From contig CM044879.1 in the NCBI GenBank assembly GCA_024500155.1, positions 18,677,572-18,741,571 on the forward strand: a stretch of DNA of 64,000 nt, read 5' to 3'. Position 1 is the stretch's first letter, and each line of letters begins with the position of its first letter. The translations under genes and the position numbers were made by a program. Of the stretch, positions 1-9,569 are shown piece by piece. The notes beneath the pieces were generated by a model. It was not told the origin of the DNA. It ran no database searches and saw only the letters and a program-made list of their open reading frames with translations. This stretch comes from Chenopodium formosanum (Eukaryota > Streptophyta > Magnoliopsida > Caryophyllales > Amaranthaceae).

Positions 1-1004
1 ATTTATATGAAAACAGTCCGGAAAATCATAGAATTTGATAAGGAATCAAACTACACGCTGTCGCTAATCAAACCGACCTTGTCGCCAAAGATTTATCTTG
101 TCGCCAGGCGACAGAGTCTGTCGCGAGGCGACAAACCTGTCGTTTCGCGACAAGACAGTTTTTTGCGGATTTTGATTTTATCATATCTTTTGATATAGAA
201 GTCAAAATAAGTCATATAATATGTCGTTGGAAAGGTCTTGAAGTCTACTTTTTAATGCAATTAGAATCAGATAAAAATCTTTTGTAGGTAAAAATATATG
301 TACGAAATACGGAAAGGGTGTCAGTTTTGGATAGAGTTTCGTATATCTTTCATATCTTTTTCGTTATAGCTCGGATTTAATATTATAATATATCATTGGA
401 AAGATAATTTCAAGATATATCCAACCATATAAAATTTGGATAAAAAATATGAGGCACGAAAATAATATCTGACTATCTTTGAACATCTTTAAATCCGAAT
501 AGAATTAGGAAAGTTATAAAAAAGGAAAGTTTATATTCAAATCAAATTCTATGATCTTATCTTTTCAAAAAAGGATAATTAAGATATTTTAGAAACTTAT
601 AGAAGATTCTAATCAATCCTAATTAGTTTAAGAATAGGATTAAACCTTTGGACCCTCCTCATGATCATTGGGTCGTAGGTAAAATCCGGTTTGGGCCCAG
701 TTTAGTATTTTGGCCATAACTTCCTCATTATTCATCGGAATTGGGCTTATAATATATCGTTGGAAAGGTCTTTTCAAGCCCGATCCAACTACACCATTAT
801 TAGACCCTTATCATGGTCCAAAATAAACTGAATTGGACGTTTTTATAAAATAGAATGGGTTTTCGAAAACAGAAAGAAGGATTTTTAATAAAAACTAACC
901 GCAACACTTGACTTTTCACACTCTCACCTTATTCGATTATGGTTCGACGTGACAGGTATTCATCACTGGGTTTGGTTTTGGGGAGACACAAATGGGTGTC
1001 TACA
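1..1004 (-). repeat. 3' LTR of the left element (partial, group A)
   Basis: This copy matches 8615-9569 almost base for base and ends GTGTCTACA on the plus strand, i.e. TGTAGACAC at the element's own LTR start. It keeps about 48 bp (around 738-786, the third TTGGAAAG module) that the partner LTR has lost. The missing outer half lies before the window. Confidence 0.87.
59..160. repeat. GTCGC/GCGAC inverted-repeat cluster in LTR
   Basis: Several TGTCGC and GCGACA half-sites face each other across 3-4 bases, for example GTCGC-CAG-GCGAC and GTCGC-GAG-GCGAC. The matching cluster in the partner LTR is at 8692-8776. It lies just downstream of the TATA box on the element strand, so it would fall in the 5' end of the transcript. 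Confidence 0.7.
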
Positions 1005-1020
1005 GAAGCCCCCACTTTGA
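1005..1020 (-). other. Polypurine tract (PPT)
   Basis: On the minus strand this reads TCAAAGTGGGGGCTTC immediately before the LTR start TGTAGACAC. The same tract sits at 25451-25466 and, with slight change, at 39545-39560. A G-rich tract abutting the 3' LTR is the standard plus-strand primer site of LTR retrotransposons. Confidence 0.85.
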
Positions 1021-2480
1021 CAGAGTTTGGAGAAACTTATGTTTCGAAAACGAAAGTCAAAGAATCGATAGGGACGGAGAATGATTCAAAATGTTCTGCA
1101 ATTCCAAATCATTCTTATAACGCCGATACCTGCAAACTAATCATTAGTTAAAACAGATAAAAGAGTTAAGAAACGCGTATCTTGCACCGTCGAGCACACG
1201 TCTCTGAAAGTAACCATTTTGTTGTTGGTTTTGTTGTTTGTGACAACCTCCACACTGCCTCGTGAACGTCATCATTGAAAATAACCATATGTCGTCATCT
1301 TCAATATTCTTGGTGACAATCCTCCACAGTATTTTGGGAACATCATCGAAAATAACTGTATGTCGTCATCTTCAGGTCGTGGCCGTATGTCGCCACGGTA
1401 GTGCATCGCCGCTATAGACAATCTCTTCTTTACCTTGAGGGACCGTCGAAGGTGACCTTATTTTGCCATCTTTAGAATTTGTGACAACTCTCCACATCCT
1501 AGGGAATGCTGTCTATCATTGCTGCTACATCTCGAGCTTTTCCTTGAATCATGGTGACAACTTTCACAATCTTAGCGAATGTCGTCAAAGACCGCCTCAT
1601 CACGAACCGCTCTTCTCAAATCTAGGTGACAACCTCCACAATCTTAGCGAATGTTGTCGAAGACCGCCTCATCACGAACCGCTCCTCTCAAATATAGGTG
1701 ACAACTTCCACAATCTTAGCGAAGGTCGTCGAAGATCGCCCATCTCGTGCTATCTTCCCAAATCTTGGTGACAACTTCCACAATCTTAGCGGGCGTTGTC
1801 GAAGATTGCTCATCTCGTGCTATCTTCTCAAATCAAGTGATAACCTTCACAATCTTAGTTAAAGCTATCAAAGATCGCTTCATCTTGAATCGTTCTTCTC
1901 AATAATAACCTCCCCAATCATAGTGAAAGCTATTGAAGGTCGCTTCATCTCAAACCGTCCTTCTTAAATCCAAGTAATAGACTCTTTTCTATCTTAAAGC
2001 CCCCTGTTGAAGGCTCCGTCATCTCGAATCTTCAAATCTTCTTCCATCTTAGGAATTGAAATCGTTGTGAACCATTATTTTGGTGCTTGCGATGAGCCAA
2101 TACTTAGGCGCTTTAAGTTAAGTGAGACGATCTTTTGTCAGGTCGATCACTTATTGTTGTTGTAATCGAGCCGACTACTTAATCCTGTCAAATTGCTTAG
2201 AGGGGCTAACAGGCGTACCAAGGAACCCAAAATCACTGAGCCAGGTCTATATGTCCACATCATGAAGCTACGTAACCTGTCGCTGCACCAGCGCAAGCCA
2301 AAAGTGCCTGTCGCCGCGATATCGCTCCGATCTTTCAATTTGGTCGTTTCCTTACAACCAAATCTGCTCAAATCTTTTGCAAATTAAGGCTCTTCATCTC
2401 CATATAATTTTGCTCAAACTTCTCTCATCTTGGAAAAGTTTCATACATCTATATTCGCGTTTTTTTCGAAAAAATCCGGG
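1021..2480. other. 3' non-coding region, homologous to the upstream region of the antisense PMD gene
   Basis: This stretch matches 39561-40690 of the truncated element in sequence and order, including the ATGTCGCCACGG, GAGCCAATACTTAGGCGC and GTCGC segments. In that element an antisense PMD gene follows; here the match ends near 2470 and no PMD coding sequence remains. A degenerate ~70-bp repeat region (1210-1990) is expanded compared with the other copy. Short open frames here show no recognisable family. Confidence 0.65.
1553..1990. repeat. ~70-72 bp minisatellite
   Basis: GGTGACAAC-type unit starts occur at 1553, 1625, 1697, 1767 and about 1836, with a decayed unit after that, giving periods of 72, 72, 70 and ~69. 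Each unit contains CACAATCTTAGCG, GTCGAAGA(C/T)CGC and TTCTCAAAT. More degenerate versions extend back to about 1210. The homologous stretch at 39560-40140 holds far fewer units, so the copy number has changed since the two elements separated. Confidence 0.75.
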
Positions 2481-4236
2481 AATATTCTTGCTCGCTGGAA
2501 TGTACCTGCATCTATATTTCAGACTATAGGACTTTGCTAATCTTTTATTATCTTAGAGTTGACCTAAGGCCTAGTGCTGCTTGACTCATTGATTTGACAT
2601 GACTTAACTCAAATCGTTTGACACATGTGTTAGACTCAACTCGATGTGATATGACACAACATGACTCAATGTACATGACTCGAAAATGCAAAAAAGCAAA
2701 AAAATTTCCGTCATTTTTGTGGAGGGTACCGACTTTCTCCCGAAAAAGAAAGACGCGAAAAAGAATCGAAGTGTTTGATGGTGCATATTGAATGAGCTTA
2801 ATCAAGTATATGCATTTGATACTATCTCTCAAGGTATAAGGATTAATTCATCCTAAACTATCTTAGTTGACTCGATTATGAAAGTATTTAGGTAACTTAG
2901 GCATGGAGGCTAAGTACTTCATACTTCTTGATGCAATGATGATTATAAGTGATGAGTGATGAGTGATATGACAAACCATGCTTCAACGTTATGTTAAGAT
3001 TTCATGACAAAAGGTTCCTAATTGGAAGTCTATTTTGTCATGTATCTGTGGTGTGTGTGAAAGTGACACTAAGGTTAGGCTGCAAAGGCTAATGGTATGG
3101 AAAAGTATTATTTGATAAGAGTCAAATAATGATGACTCTTAGGCTAGGTAGGCTAATCATGTAAGGATCAAGCCCCCAAGTCTAGCTCTAAGTAAATAGG
3201 GATGAGCATTGGAGATCCTTGATAGGGATCGTGGTGTAAGTGTGTGAATGTGAAAATGAATGCATTTTTATTATGGTCGCACCTCAATATGAGGTTGCCT
3301 ACGTATCCGTTAGGAATCAGGCCAAACGTAGCTCTAGCCGAACCTCGCACAAGTGTGTGTATACCTCAAAAAGGTCTTTTTAAGGGTTGTAACGCGGTTA
3401 GGCTAAAGGTTAGAGAAGAAGGGGATAAAGGCTCAAGACCCTGAATAAGCCCCCAAGGTGTGCAACCTTGCTTTTGAATCTTTATATATTTTATGCTTGA
3501 GTTTTCTCATTTTTGAGCTCTTTTTTTTATTAATTTTTTTTTTTGCTCTTCTTTTTTTTCTTTTGCATTTTTTTATTTTTATAAGTGTGGGCAATCTCAA
3601 TCATGCGGTCTATCACTCACTTGGCATTCATGTTTCTCAGGCATGGTACCGAGCACTCGATAAGAAACACAATCTGAGACATGTTCTTATCAAAGATATT
3701 TTCATATCATAGACATTGGAACACTTGCCCTTTTGTACACTTTTATTCATTTACTTATTTTTATTTTATTCTTTTGAGATCACTCAAGCTTTCATATTTG
3801 TAAATTGCATAAGTTACACACCATCCCATCCCAAGGTTAGTAGATGTAGGTTGAAAAAAGAAAGGTTTATCGTTAGACGAGGCTCAAAGTGGTTTATAAA
3901 AAAAAGGATTATATATTTAAAGGGTGAGAGATATGACATGGCTACAAGGGGTGCCTCAAATCATTGGTATACCTTGTGCTTAATTCGACCTTGATTTTTT
4001 TTTTTTTTTTATTTTATAAATAATGCAATGATCATATGCAAGAAAATAAAATGCTCATTTTATTAAAAGGGAAAAAAAAGTAAATGAAAGTCCTACAAAG
4101 TAAAAACTAGGGGAAAATGAAAGGTGCCTATGCTAGAATTTATTGGGGAAAGTAAAGAAGAAAAAAAAAAAGAAATAGAAGAAAGAGGTCACGAAATCTT
4201 GTCGTTGAAGCTCGCCTCTTGTCTTGTGCTTTATCA
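2481..4236. other. Non-coding region between gag and PMD-type region
   Basis: No coding sequence is recognised. Read on the minus strand, much of it matches the internal region of the element at 19350-27372: the GGTACCGACTTT segment near 2730 matches 24540, and the segment near 3180 matches 23775. T-rich and A-rich tracts lie at 3510-3580 and 3995-4175. The conserved motif at 3276-3339 is listed separately. Confidence 0.6.
3276..3339 (-). other. Conserved post-gag/pol motif with stem-loop
   Basis: On the minus strand this contains GAGCTACGTTTGGCCTGATT, then GATACGTAGGCAACC and the stem ACCTCA-TAT-TGAGGT followed by GCG. Close copies lie at 23645-23706 and 62167-62229, always downstream of the coding part of the element. 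Its function is unknown to me. Sequences like this are common after pol in plant Tat-type elements (from memory). Confidence 0.7.
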
Positions 4237-5489
4237 TCACCCGGTCTTCTTGCCGACTGGAGGTATAGGAAGTTTGTTATTGTCGATCAAATATTGGATG
4301 GCCTCCTTTAGCTTCCAACAGCTCTCAGTAATATGACCCCTACCTTGATGGTACTTACAATGTGCATCTGGATTCCAACTAGGCAATCTCTTTTCAGGTG
4401 CGGGATCTTGAATAGGTCCAATGGGAGTAATGAGCCCTTTAGTATGGAGTCGATCGAAGGCAACATCATAGCTCATCCCAATAAGAGTAAATTCTTTCCT
4501 TAATTCTTTCTTAGATTCTTGGTTATTCGTGGCTAAGACATCATTGAGGTCAAAGGTACTAACATTGTTACTAGAGTAGGTGTTTTCAGAAGAAGAAGGA
4601 TTGTCGTTCTTCTTTCCTTTCCAGCCACTTTGGTTACTATTGTTAGTAGCTTTTTGTTTTGCAAGGTCATCTTCAATCTCAATGCCTATGTCATAGACTG
4701 CCTTGAAAGTGTTCAAGTTGTGTTGGTATCTCAAATGTTTCGAATACTTCTCTTGTAGATTCTTGATAAACAACCTCACAGCCTCCTTCTCAGTAGGGAC
4801 TTCAATCATATTAGCGGAAGTTTCCCTCCACTTGTTGAAAAAGGAAGTGAAACTTTCATCTTCTTTTTGTCTTAGCATCTCAAGCTGTCTATGGTCGGTT
4901 TCAATTTGTATATTACATTTATACCTTTCAATGAAAGCACTTACAATAGATTCCCAACTAGAGGTCTTTTCTTTATCAATTGAAAAGTACCACTGTTGAC
5001 ATACAGCTTCTAAAGATAATGAAAATACAGAGTGAAATGCTTTCCTATCTATCCCCTTGATGTTCATTATAGTTTCAAAAGCTCTTAAATGAAAATAAGG
5101 GTTATCCATAGCCTTAAATTTAGGGATGTCATTGGGATTGAACTTCTGTGGGAGAAGGTCCTTATCCACCGAGACCCCTTGGGAGCTAATCTCTTGGAAT
5201 CTAAAATCGTTGGACAGCTTGCCCAAGCTTTCTGGATTAGGTCCATTTGTTTCTGTTTTTCAGGATTACTTATTTTTAGTGATAAGTTTTGTAACATCTC
5301 AGTCAAGTTGGCTACCTGTCCCTTGACCTCATTAAGTTCTTCTTGACTAGCCATTGCCTTCTTAGCTTTCCTTTTCCTACCGATTGGTTTGTCAAAAAGT
5401 AAAACTTGAACAAAGGTGTTGTCCTTGATTAAACGCCCTTCTCTCCTTGGCCAAGTACTGTAGGAAGGGAAATTAGGGATAAGTTTCAT
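4237..5489 (-). pseudogene. gag: Truncated, frameshifted gag polyprotein gene
   Basis: The minus-strand product is the capsid/nucleocapsid precursor of a Tat-type element. The first frame starts at an ATG at 5489 and includes the lysine/arginine-rich stretch GRKRKAKKAMASQEEL and a short coiled-coil-like segment. One base is missing near 5226-5232 compared with the copy at 55430, and the reading continues in another frame to a stop at 4237. The second part holds a Retrotrans_gag-type domain (W-rich, FHLRAFETIMN ... FIKNLQEKYSKHLRY) and one CX2HX4HX4C zinc-knuckle-like motif (CKYHQGRGHITESC). It stops just after that motif, where the related protein at 55446-57719 continues through a second knuckle into protease. 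It cannot make a full Gag as it stands. The upstream ATG at 5489 is chosen because the frame between it and ATG 5354 is conserved in the other copy. Confidence 0.82.
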
Positions 5490-6683
5490 ACCAATTATTT
5501 TGACTCAAGCTTTATTCAACATGCAATAGATGGGAAAATATTATGGAAGAGTGAGAGGTATGATATGCATGGGGAAAGAATGTAATGAGTGGGAAAATGA
5601 TGGAGATGGAGAAATATGGAAGAATTAGGAATAGAATGGACCCCCAACTCAAATGACAGAAAAACGACTAATGCATGAACCTAAGACATGGTCATGGTGA
5701 CATGTACAAAGTGTGTGCTAAAACTAATGAGTGTAGGTGACATGTTAAGACTTGTTTCATGACCATGTGGCTAGACTATGTAACTAGACTTAAGCAAAGA
5801 CTAAATTAAGACTTCACATATATGCATTAAACTGGACAGGCTGTGGTATTTTAGTCATAACTTTTAATCTGTGACTCTGATTGTGATGAAACCAACGCCA
5901 AATTTAAAGATAAAACTCGGGGCTACAGATCCATAGGTTGTACGACTCGTGGTTCTTCCTAGAACTCCGGCTATGACCAAAACAAGTTGACGCATGTGCA
6001 GTATACGGGAATAAAAATCCGGGTTGACTTAATGGAACTATGACTTGAATTTAGACTTGTTCATTAGTTCAAATTAATTAATGAATTAATTAAATAAAGT
6101 CTTTGACTCTTAGTGTATGACCATTGGACTTTTAAGTGCCTAGACTCAATTAAAGACTTAAACATGGTTTGAACCATTAATAAATTGATTAACCGATTAG
6201 TAGACTGTGAATTAGATTCGTCGTGATGACTCGAGCAAGTAAACTGGACTGTCGCTAAAACAACAGGACTGTCGCCATTGTTTAGAGCCTGTCGCCAGAC
6301 GACAAAATCGTCGCCAGGCGACAGACACTAAACTGCAGCGCCACAGTCCAAATTTCTGTGCCATTGCTGGAACATTAATCTGGACTGTTTCCAGCAATTT
6401 TACTCTAAATGGACATGCCTAAAGTCGTACTAAGCCGAATTAATTAATTTATTAACCTTTAATTAATTCAAAATTAATTAATTAATTAGACAAAGTCCTT
6501 TTAGTCATTAGTCAATTTTATTTAGTCTTAATCACAAGTCAAACAAACGGTTAACACATATATAATATATACAAACAAGGGCACAAGTAGTTCATATAGT
6601 CACAATACGATGAGTTTGCAACCTAACCAAGGCTCTAGTTCTCTAAAGTTCGAGGATATGGGTTAAGTCAAAAAGGTCCATGG
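5490..6683. other. Leader region between small ORF and gag (non-coding)
   Basis: No recognisable gene. AT-rich tracts of repeated TTAATTAA type lie near 6065-6085 and 6435-6490. A GTCGC/GCGAC cluster lies at 6250-6326. The region from 6200 to 6683 is collinear with 54387-54860 of the right-hand element; the part next to gag is more divergent. Confidence 0.55.
6250..6326. repeat. GTCGC/GCGAC inverted-repeat cluster upstream of gag
   Basis: There are four TGTCGC-type half-sites and their partners, including GTCGCCAGACGAC and GTCGCCAGGCGAC. The equivalent place in the right-hand element is 54744-54824. Confidence 0.68.
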
Positions 6684-6938
6684 TTAAGAATCCATATGCA
6701 TTGCACACAAGCCTACCGGGAGGGTTGGAGCGAATGGACAGGATTCCGCGAGTTCGTGATGAAATCGAACTCGACTCCATGGTTTGGTGGATTCACAAAC
6801 ATTGCACGTACCCAAATCTGAACTTTGCACATGATAGTGGGATATTCCATTGGGCAGGTGAAGCAGGAACCCCCAGAGGGTTATTTCCATATGTAGAACA
6901 CATATGGGTTCGGAAAAGTGAGAAAAGGACTCAATCAA
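6684..6938 (-). CDS. Small conserved leader ORF (84 codons), function unknown
   Basis: This minus-strand frame runs from ATG 6938 to a stop at 6684, between the PBS and gag. The right-hand element has the same 84-codon frame at 54132-54386, with two amino-acid differences seen by eye (Gly/Val and Asn/Lys). It contains a hydrophobic stretch near residues 15-28 and several cysteines, but I recognise no family. Ogre/Tat elements are known to carry an extra ORF upstream of gag in some lineages; whether this is that ORF or an open frame kept by chance is not decided. It overlaps the leader hairpin at 6749-6773, so nucleotide-level constraint could explain the conservation. Confidence 0.4.
   Translation of the reverse strand: MIESFSHFSEPICVLHMEITLWGFLLHLPNGISHYHVQSSDLGTCNVCESTKPWSRVRFHHELAESCPFAPTLPVGLCAMHMDS
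6749..6773 (-). other. Leader stem-loop (candidate RNA packaging/dimerisation signal)
   Basis: On the minus strand there is a perfect 8-bp stem, CGAGTTCG / CGAACTCG, around the loop ATTTCATCA. Matching hairpins with the identical loop occur at 21580-21604 and 54297-54321. In those, single C-to-T changes leave G-T (G-U in RNA) pairs. Confidence 0.55.
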
Positions 6939-7009
6939 TAAGCAAAATCAAGCCAACAATGCTAGAAATGGTCAAAGCAAGAAGGCAGATCCCTGGCTCG
7001 GTATTGGAA

Positions 7010-7095
7010 GAACTTGGCGCCAGACTACAGGGACTGTTGCCGCAAAAAAGTTCCTGTCGCCAAGCGACAGAAACTTTTTACGGGCGACAAGCCCG
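7010..7095. repeat. GTCGC/GCGAC cluster in leader
   Basis: This holds GTCGCCAAGCGAC and the single half-site GGGCGACAAGC, plus the palindrome TTGGCGCCA at the left edge. It is collinear with 53964-54053 in the right-hand element. Confidence 0.65.
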
Positions 7096-7386
7096 GTTTT
7101 CTAGATGCTAGTTCCTACATGCCTTGGCAAGTTTCTGCGTTCTTCGAATTTTCCAGATTTCGCATTATCTTTTCGATTCTAGTCATGAAAGATATTTCTC
7201 AAATTTCCTACGTGTAAAATTCCTATGGATTGACTCATGGGGTGCTCCCATGAGGACCTTTTAATGCATATGACAATAATGTTAATCAAATCACGCACAT
7301 GAAATACTTAGAATTTTTCGAGTCTCATCCGCTCATTCTAAATAACTGCCAAAATTAAATAAATTTCAGGAATATAAATAGAAATC

Positions 7387-7404
7387 TTACCCAGTGGAGT
7401 CGCC
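7387..7404 (-). other. Primer binding site (PBS)
   Basis: On the minus strand TGGCGACTCCACTGGG lies six bases inside the end of the 5' LTR. The same site is found at 21301-21318 and 53666-53683. The leading TGG pairs with the tRNA 3' CCA. Tat/Ogre elements are usually assigned a tRNA-Arg primer, which I infer here but did not test. Confidence 0.85.
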
Positions 7405-8612
7405 AAAAACTGTAGGGAATATTTCAAGCATCATGATAACCCCAAACTTGAACCCCACTGTGATCATACACTAAAGTACGGTGGCGTTCCAGAGGGAAAG
7501 ACAAAGAGCAAAAAGAGTCGCCAACAAGTTTTAAGGAAGTTGTAAACCCAAAAGACAATCCAAAAGGACCATCAACTACTCCATAAGGTCTTGAACCAAA
7601 CAGGGTCCGGGGACGAGGGTACGAATCCAATCTACAAAAGAAAGGACCCGCCCTATAAAATAGGCCTCTACTTTGTTCTGCTCGTATTCATGTGCGCTTT
7701 TCGAATAACATACAAACATTATATTAATCCTAACCTGTTTATCTATGTTGGTTGAATATTAATGCACAAATAATACTATTATTGGCGATCACTTGAATTA
7801 AAATCACATTAGCCTAAACCAAATTAATTAATTATCTTATTAAGCGTGATTCCAAGTACAAATTCCCTTTAACAATCATAAAAGGCGTAATCAAGCAATA
7901 ACAATAAAATATATCAAGCAACATAATAATAAATCAATAATGATAATGATGATAATAGCATGATAAGGCATAATAAAGCTTGATAATAATAGCAAGATCC
8001 TAGGCTTGATACTAACAAGATTAATAACAAATCCTAGCATGTCACTAAACGATAAAGATCAAAGCTTTAAACCTAACATGGTACTAACATGATATTAGAA
8101 AGGATAAAGGCACCCTAAACATGATACTAGAAAGCATAAAATAACATCCTAACATGATACTAGGAATTAAATACATCCTAACATGATACTAGGAATTAAA
8201 CATTAATAAACATGCAATCTACATTGTGAAACAAATAGGGAGTAAGCTAATCTACTTACTTTGAAGCCTCATACCTCTTTCTAATAACAAAATACACAAG
8301 TTAGTAAACTTCAATGAAAATAATAAAGAATAATTAAAGAATTAAATTGAAATCAAATTAATTAAAGTTTTGACTAGTTTTGGACCAAACCCTCAGAAAA
8401 TATTAAACCTTGCACGTCTAGGGCGAAGGCAACTTCGAACTTGGCTAAGAGACTCTAGATCTTGTGAATGCGGAATATTGTATGTAAAAAAGCTAGTTTA
8501 GAAAGAGAGAGAAAGAAAGCATATATTGCTCAAGAGAGAAAAGAGAGAACTAAGGAAGAGTTAATGAGAATTGATTGATGAAAGTTGATGAATAAAAACA
8601 GAGGTTCGGACC

Positions 8613-8621
8613 CTATTTATA
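8613..8621 (-). promoter_or_regulatory. TATA box of LTR promoter
   Basis: TATAAATAG on the minus strand. The same word lies at the corresponding place in all other LTRs that keep this region: 13816, 20210, 26290 and 52376. Confidence 0.65.
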
Positions 8622-8691
8622 AGAAAACAGTCCGGAAAATCATAGAATTTGATAAGGAATAAAACTACACGCTGTCGCTAATCAAACCGAC

Positions 8692-8776
8692 CTTGTCTTC
8701 AAAGATTTATCTTGTCGCCAAGCAACAGAGTCTATCGCGAGGCGACAAACCTGTCGTTTCGCGACAAGACAGTTTT
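8692..8776. repeat. GTCGC/GCGAC inverted-repeat cluster in LTR
   Basis: This is the same array as at 59-160, with several half-sites decayed by single changes (for example GTCGCCAAGCAAC). Confidence 0.65.
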
Positions 8777-9569
8777 TTGCGGATTTTATTTTTTTCATAT
8801 CTTTTGATGTAGAAGTCCAAATAAGTCATATAATATGTCGTTGGAAAGCTCTTGAAGTCTAATTTCTAATGTAATTGGAATCATATTAAAATCTTTTGTA
8901 GATAATACGATATGGACGAAATAGTGAAAGGGTGTCAGTTTTGGATAGAGTTTCGTATATCTTTCATATCTTTTTCGTTATAGCTCGGATTTAATATTAT
9001 AATATATCATTGGAAAGATAATTTAAAGATCTATCCAACCACATAAAATTTGGATAAAAAATATGAGGCACGAAAATAATATCTGACTATCTTTGAACAT
9101 CTTTAAATCCGAATAGAATTAGGAAAGTTTTAAAAAAGGAAAGTTTATATTCAAATCAAATTCTATGATCTTATCTTTTCAAAAGAGGATAATTAAGATA
9201 TTTTAGAAACTTATAAAAGATTCTAATCAATCCTAATTAGTTTAGGAATAGGATTAAACCTTTGGACCCTCCTCATGATCATTGGGTCGTAGGTAAAATC
9301 CGGTTTGGGCCCAGTTTAGTATTTTGGCCATAACTTCCTCATTATTCATCCAACTACACCAATATTGGACCCTTATCATGGACCAAAATAAAATGAATTG
9401 GACGTTTTTATAAAATAGAATGGGTTTTCGAAAACAGAAAGAAGGATTTTTAATAAAAACTAACCGCAACACTTGACTTTTCACACTTTCACCTTATTCG
9501 ATTATGATTCAACGTGACAGGTATTCATCACTGGGTTTGGTTTTGGGGAGACCCAAATGGGTGTCTACA

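Larger units (their letters stand above)
1..9569 (-). mobile_element. Non-autonomous (gag-only) Tat-type Ty3/gypsy LTR retrotransposon
   Basis: Read on the minus strand the order is 5' LTR (9569-7411), PBS (7404-7387), leader with a small ORF, broken gag (5489-4237), long non-coding 3' region, PPT (1020-1005) and 3' LTR (1004-1, cut by the window edge). No protease, RT, RNase H or integrase is present, so it would have needed enzymes from a relative such as the element at 51680. Leader, gag and PBS closely match that element, whereas the 3' non-coding part matches the element at 19350-27372, so this copy looks like a mosaic or an intermediate between the two. The right flank is satellite beginning GCCCCGTAAC. 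The left flank and target-site duplication lie outside the window. Confidence 0.88.
7411..9569 (-). repeat. 5' LTR of the left element (group A)
   Basis: The 2159-bp LTR is bounded by TGTAGGGAATA and GTGTCTACA on the plus strand, with the PBS on the left and satellite on the right. It contains a TATA box, a GTCGC cluster (8692-8776) and two of the three TTGGAAAG modules seen in its partner. About 48 bp holding the third module are deleted at ~9349. Two or three short ATCCTAACATGATACTAGGA-type repeats lie at 8090-8205. Confidence 0.9.
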
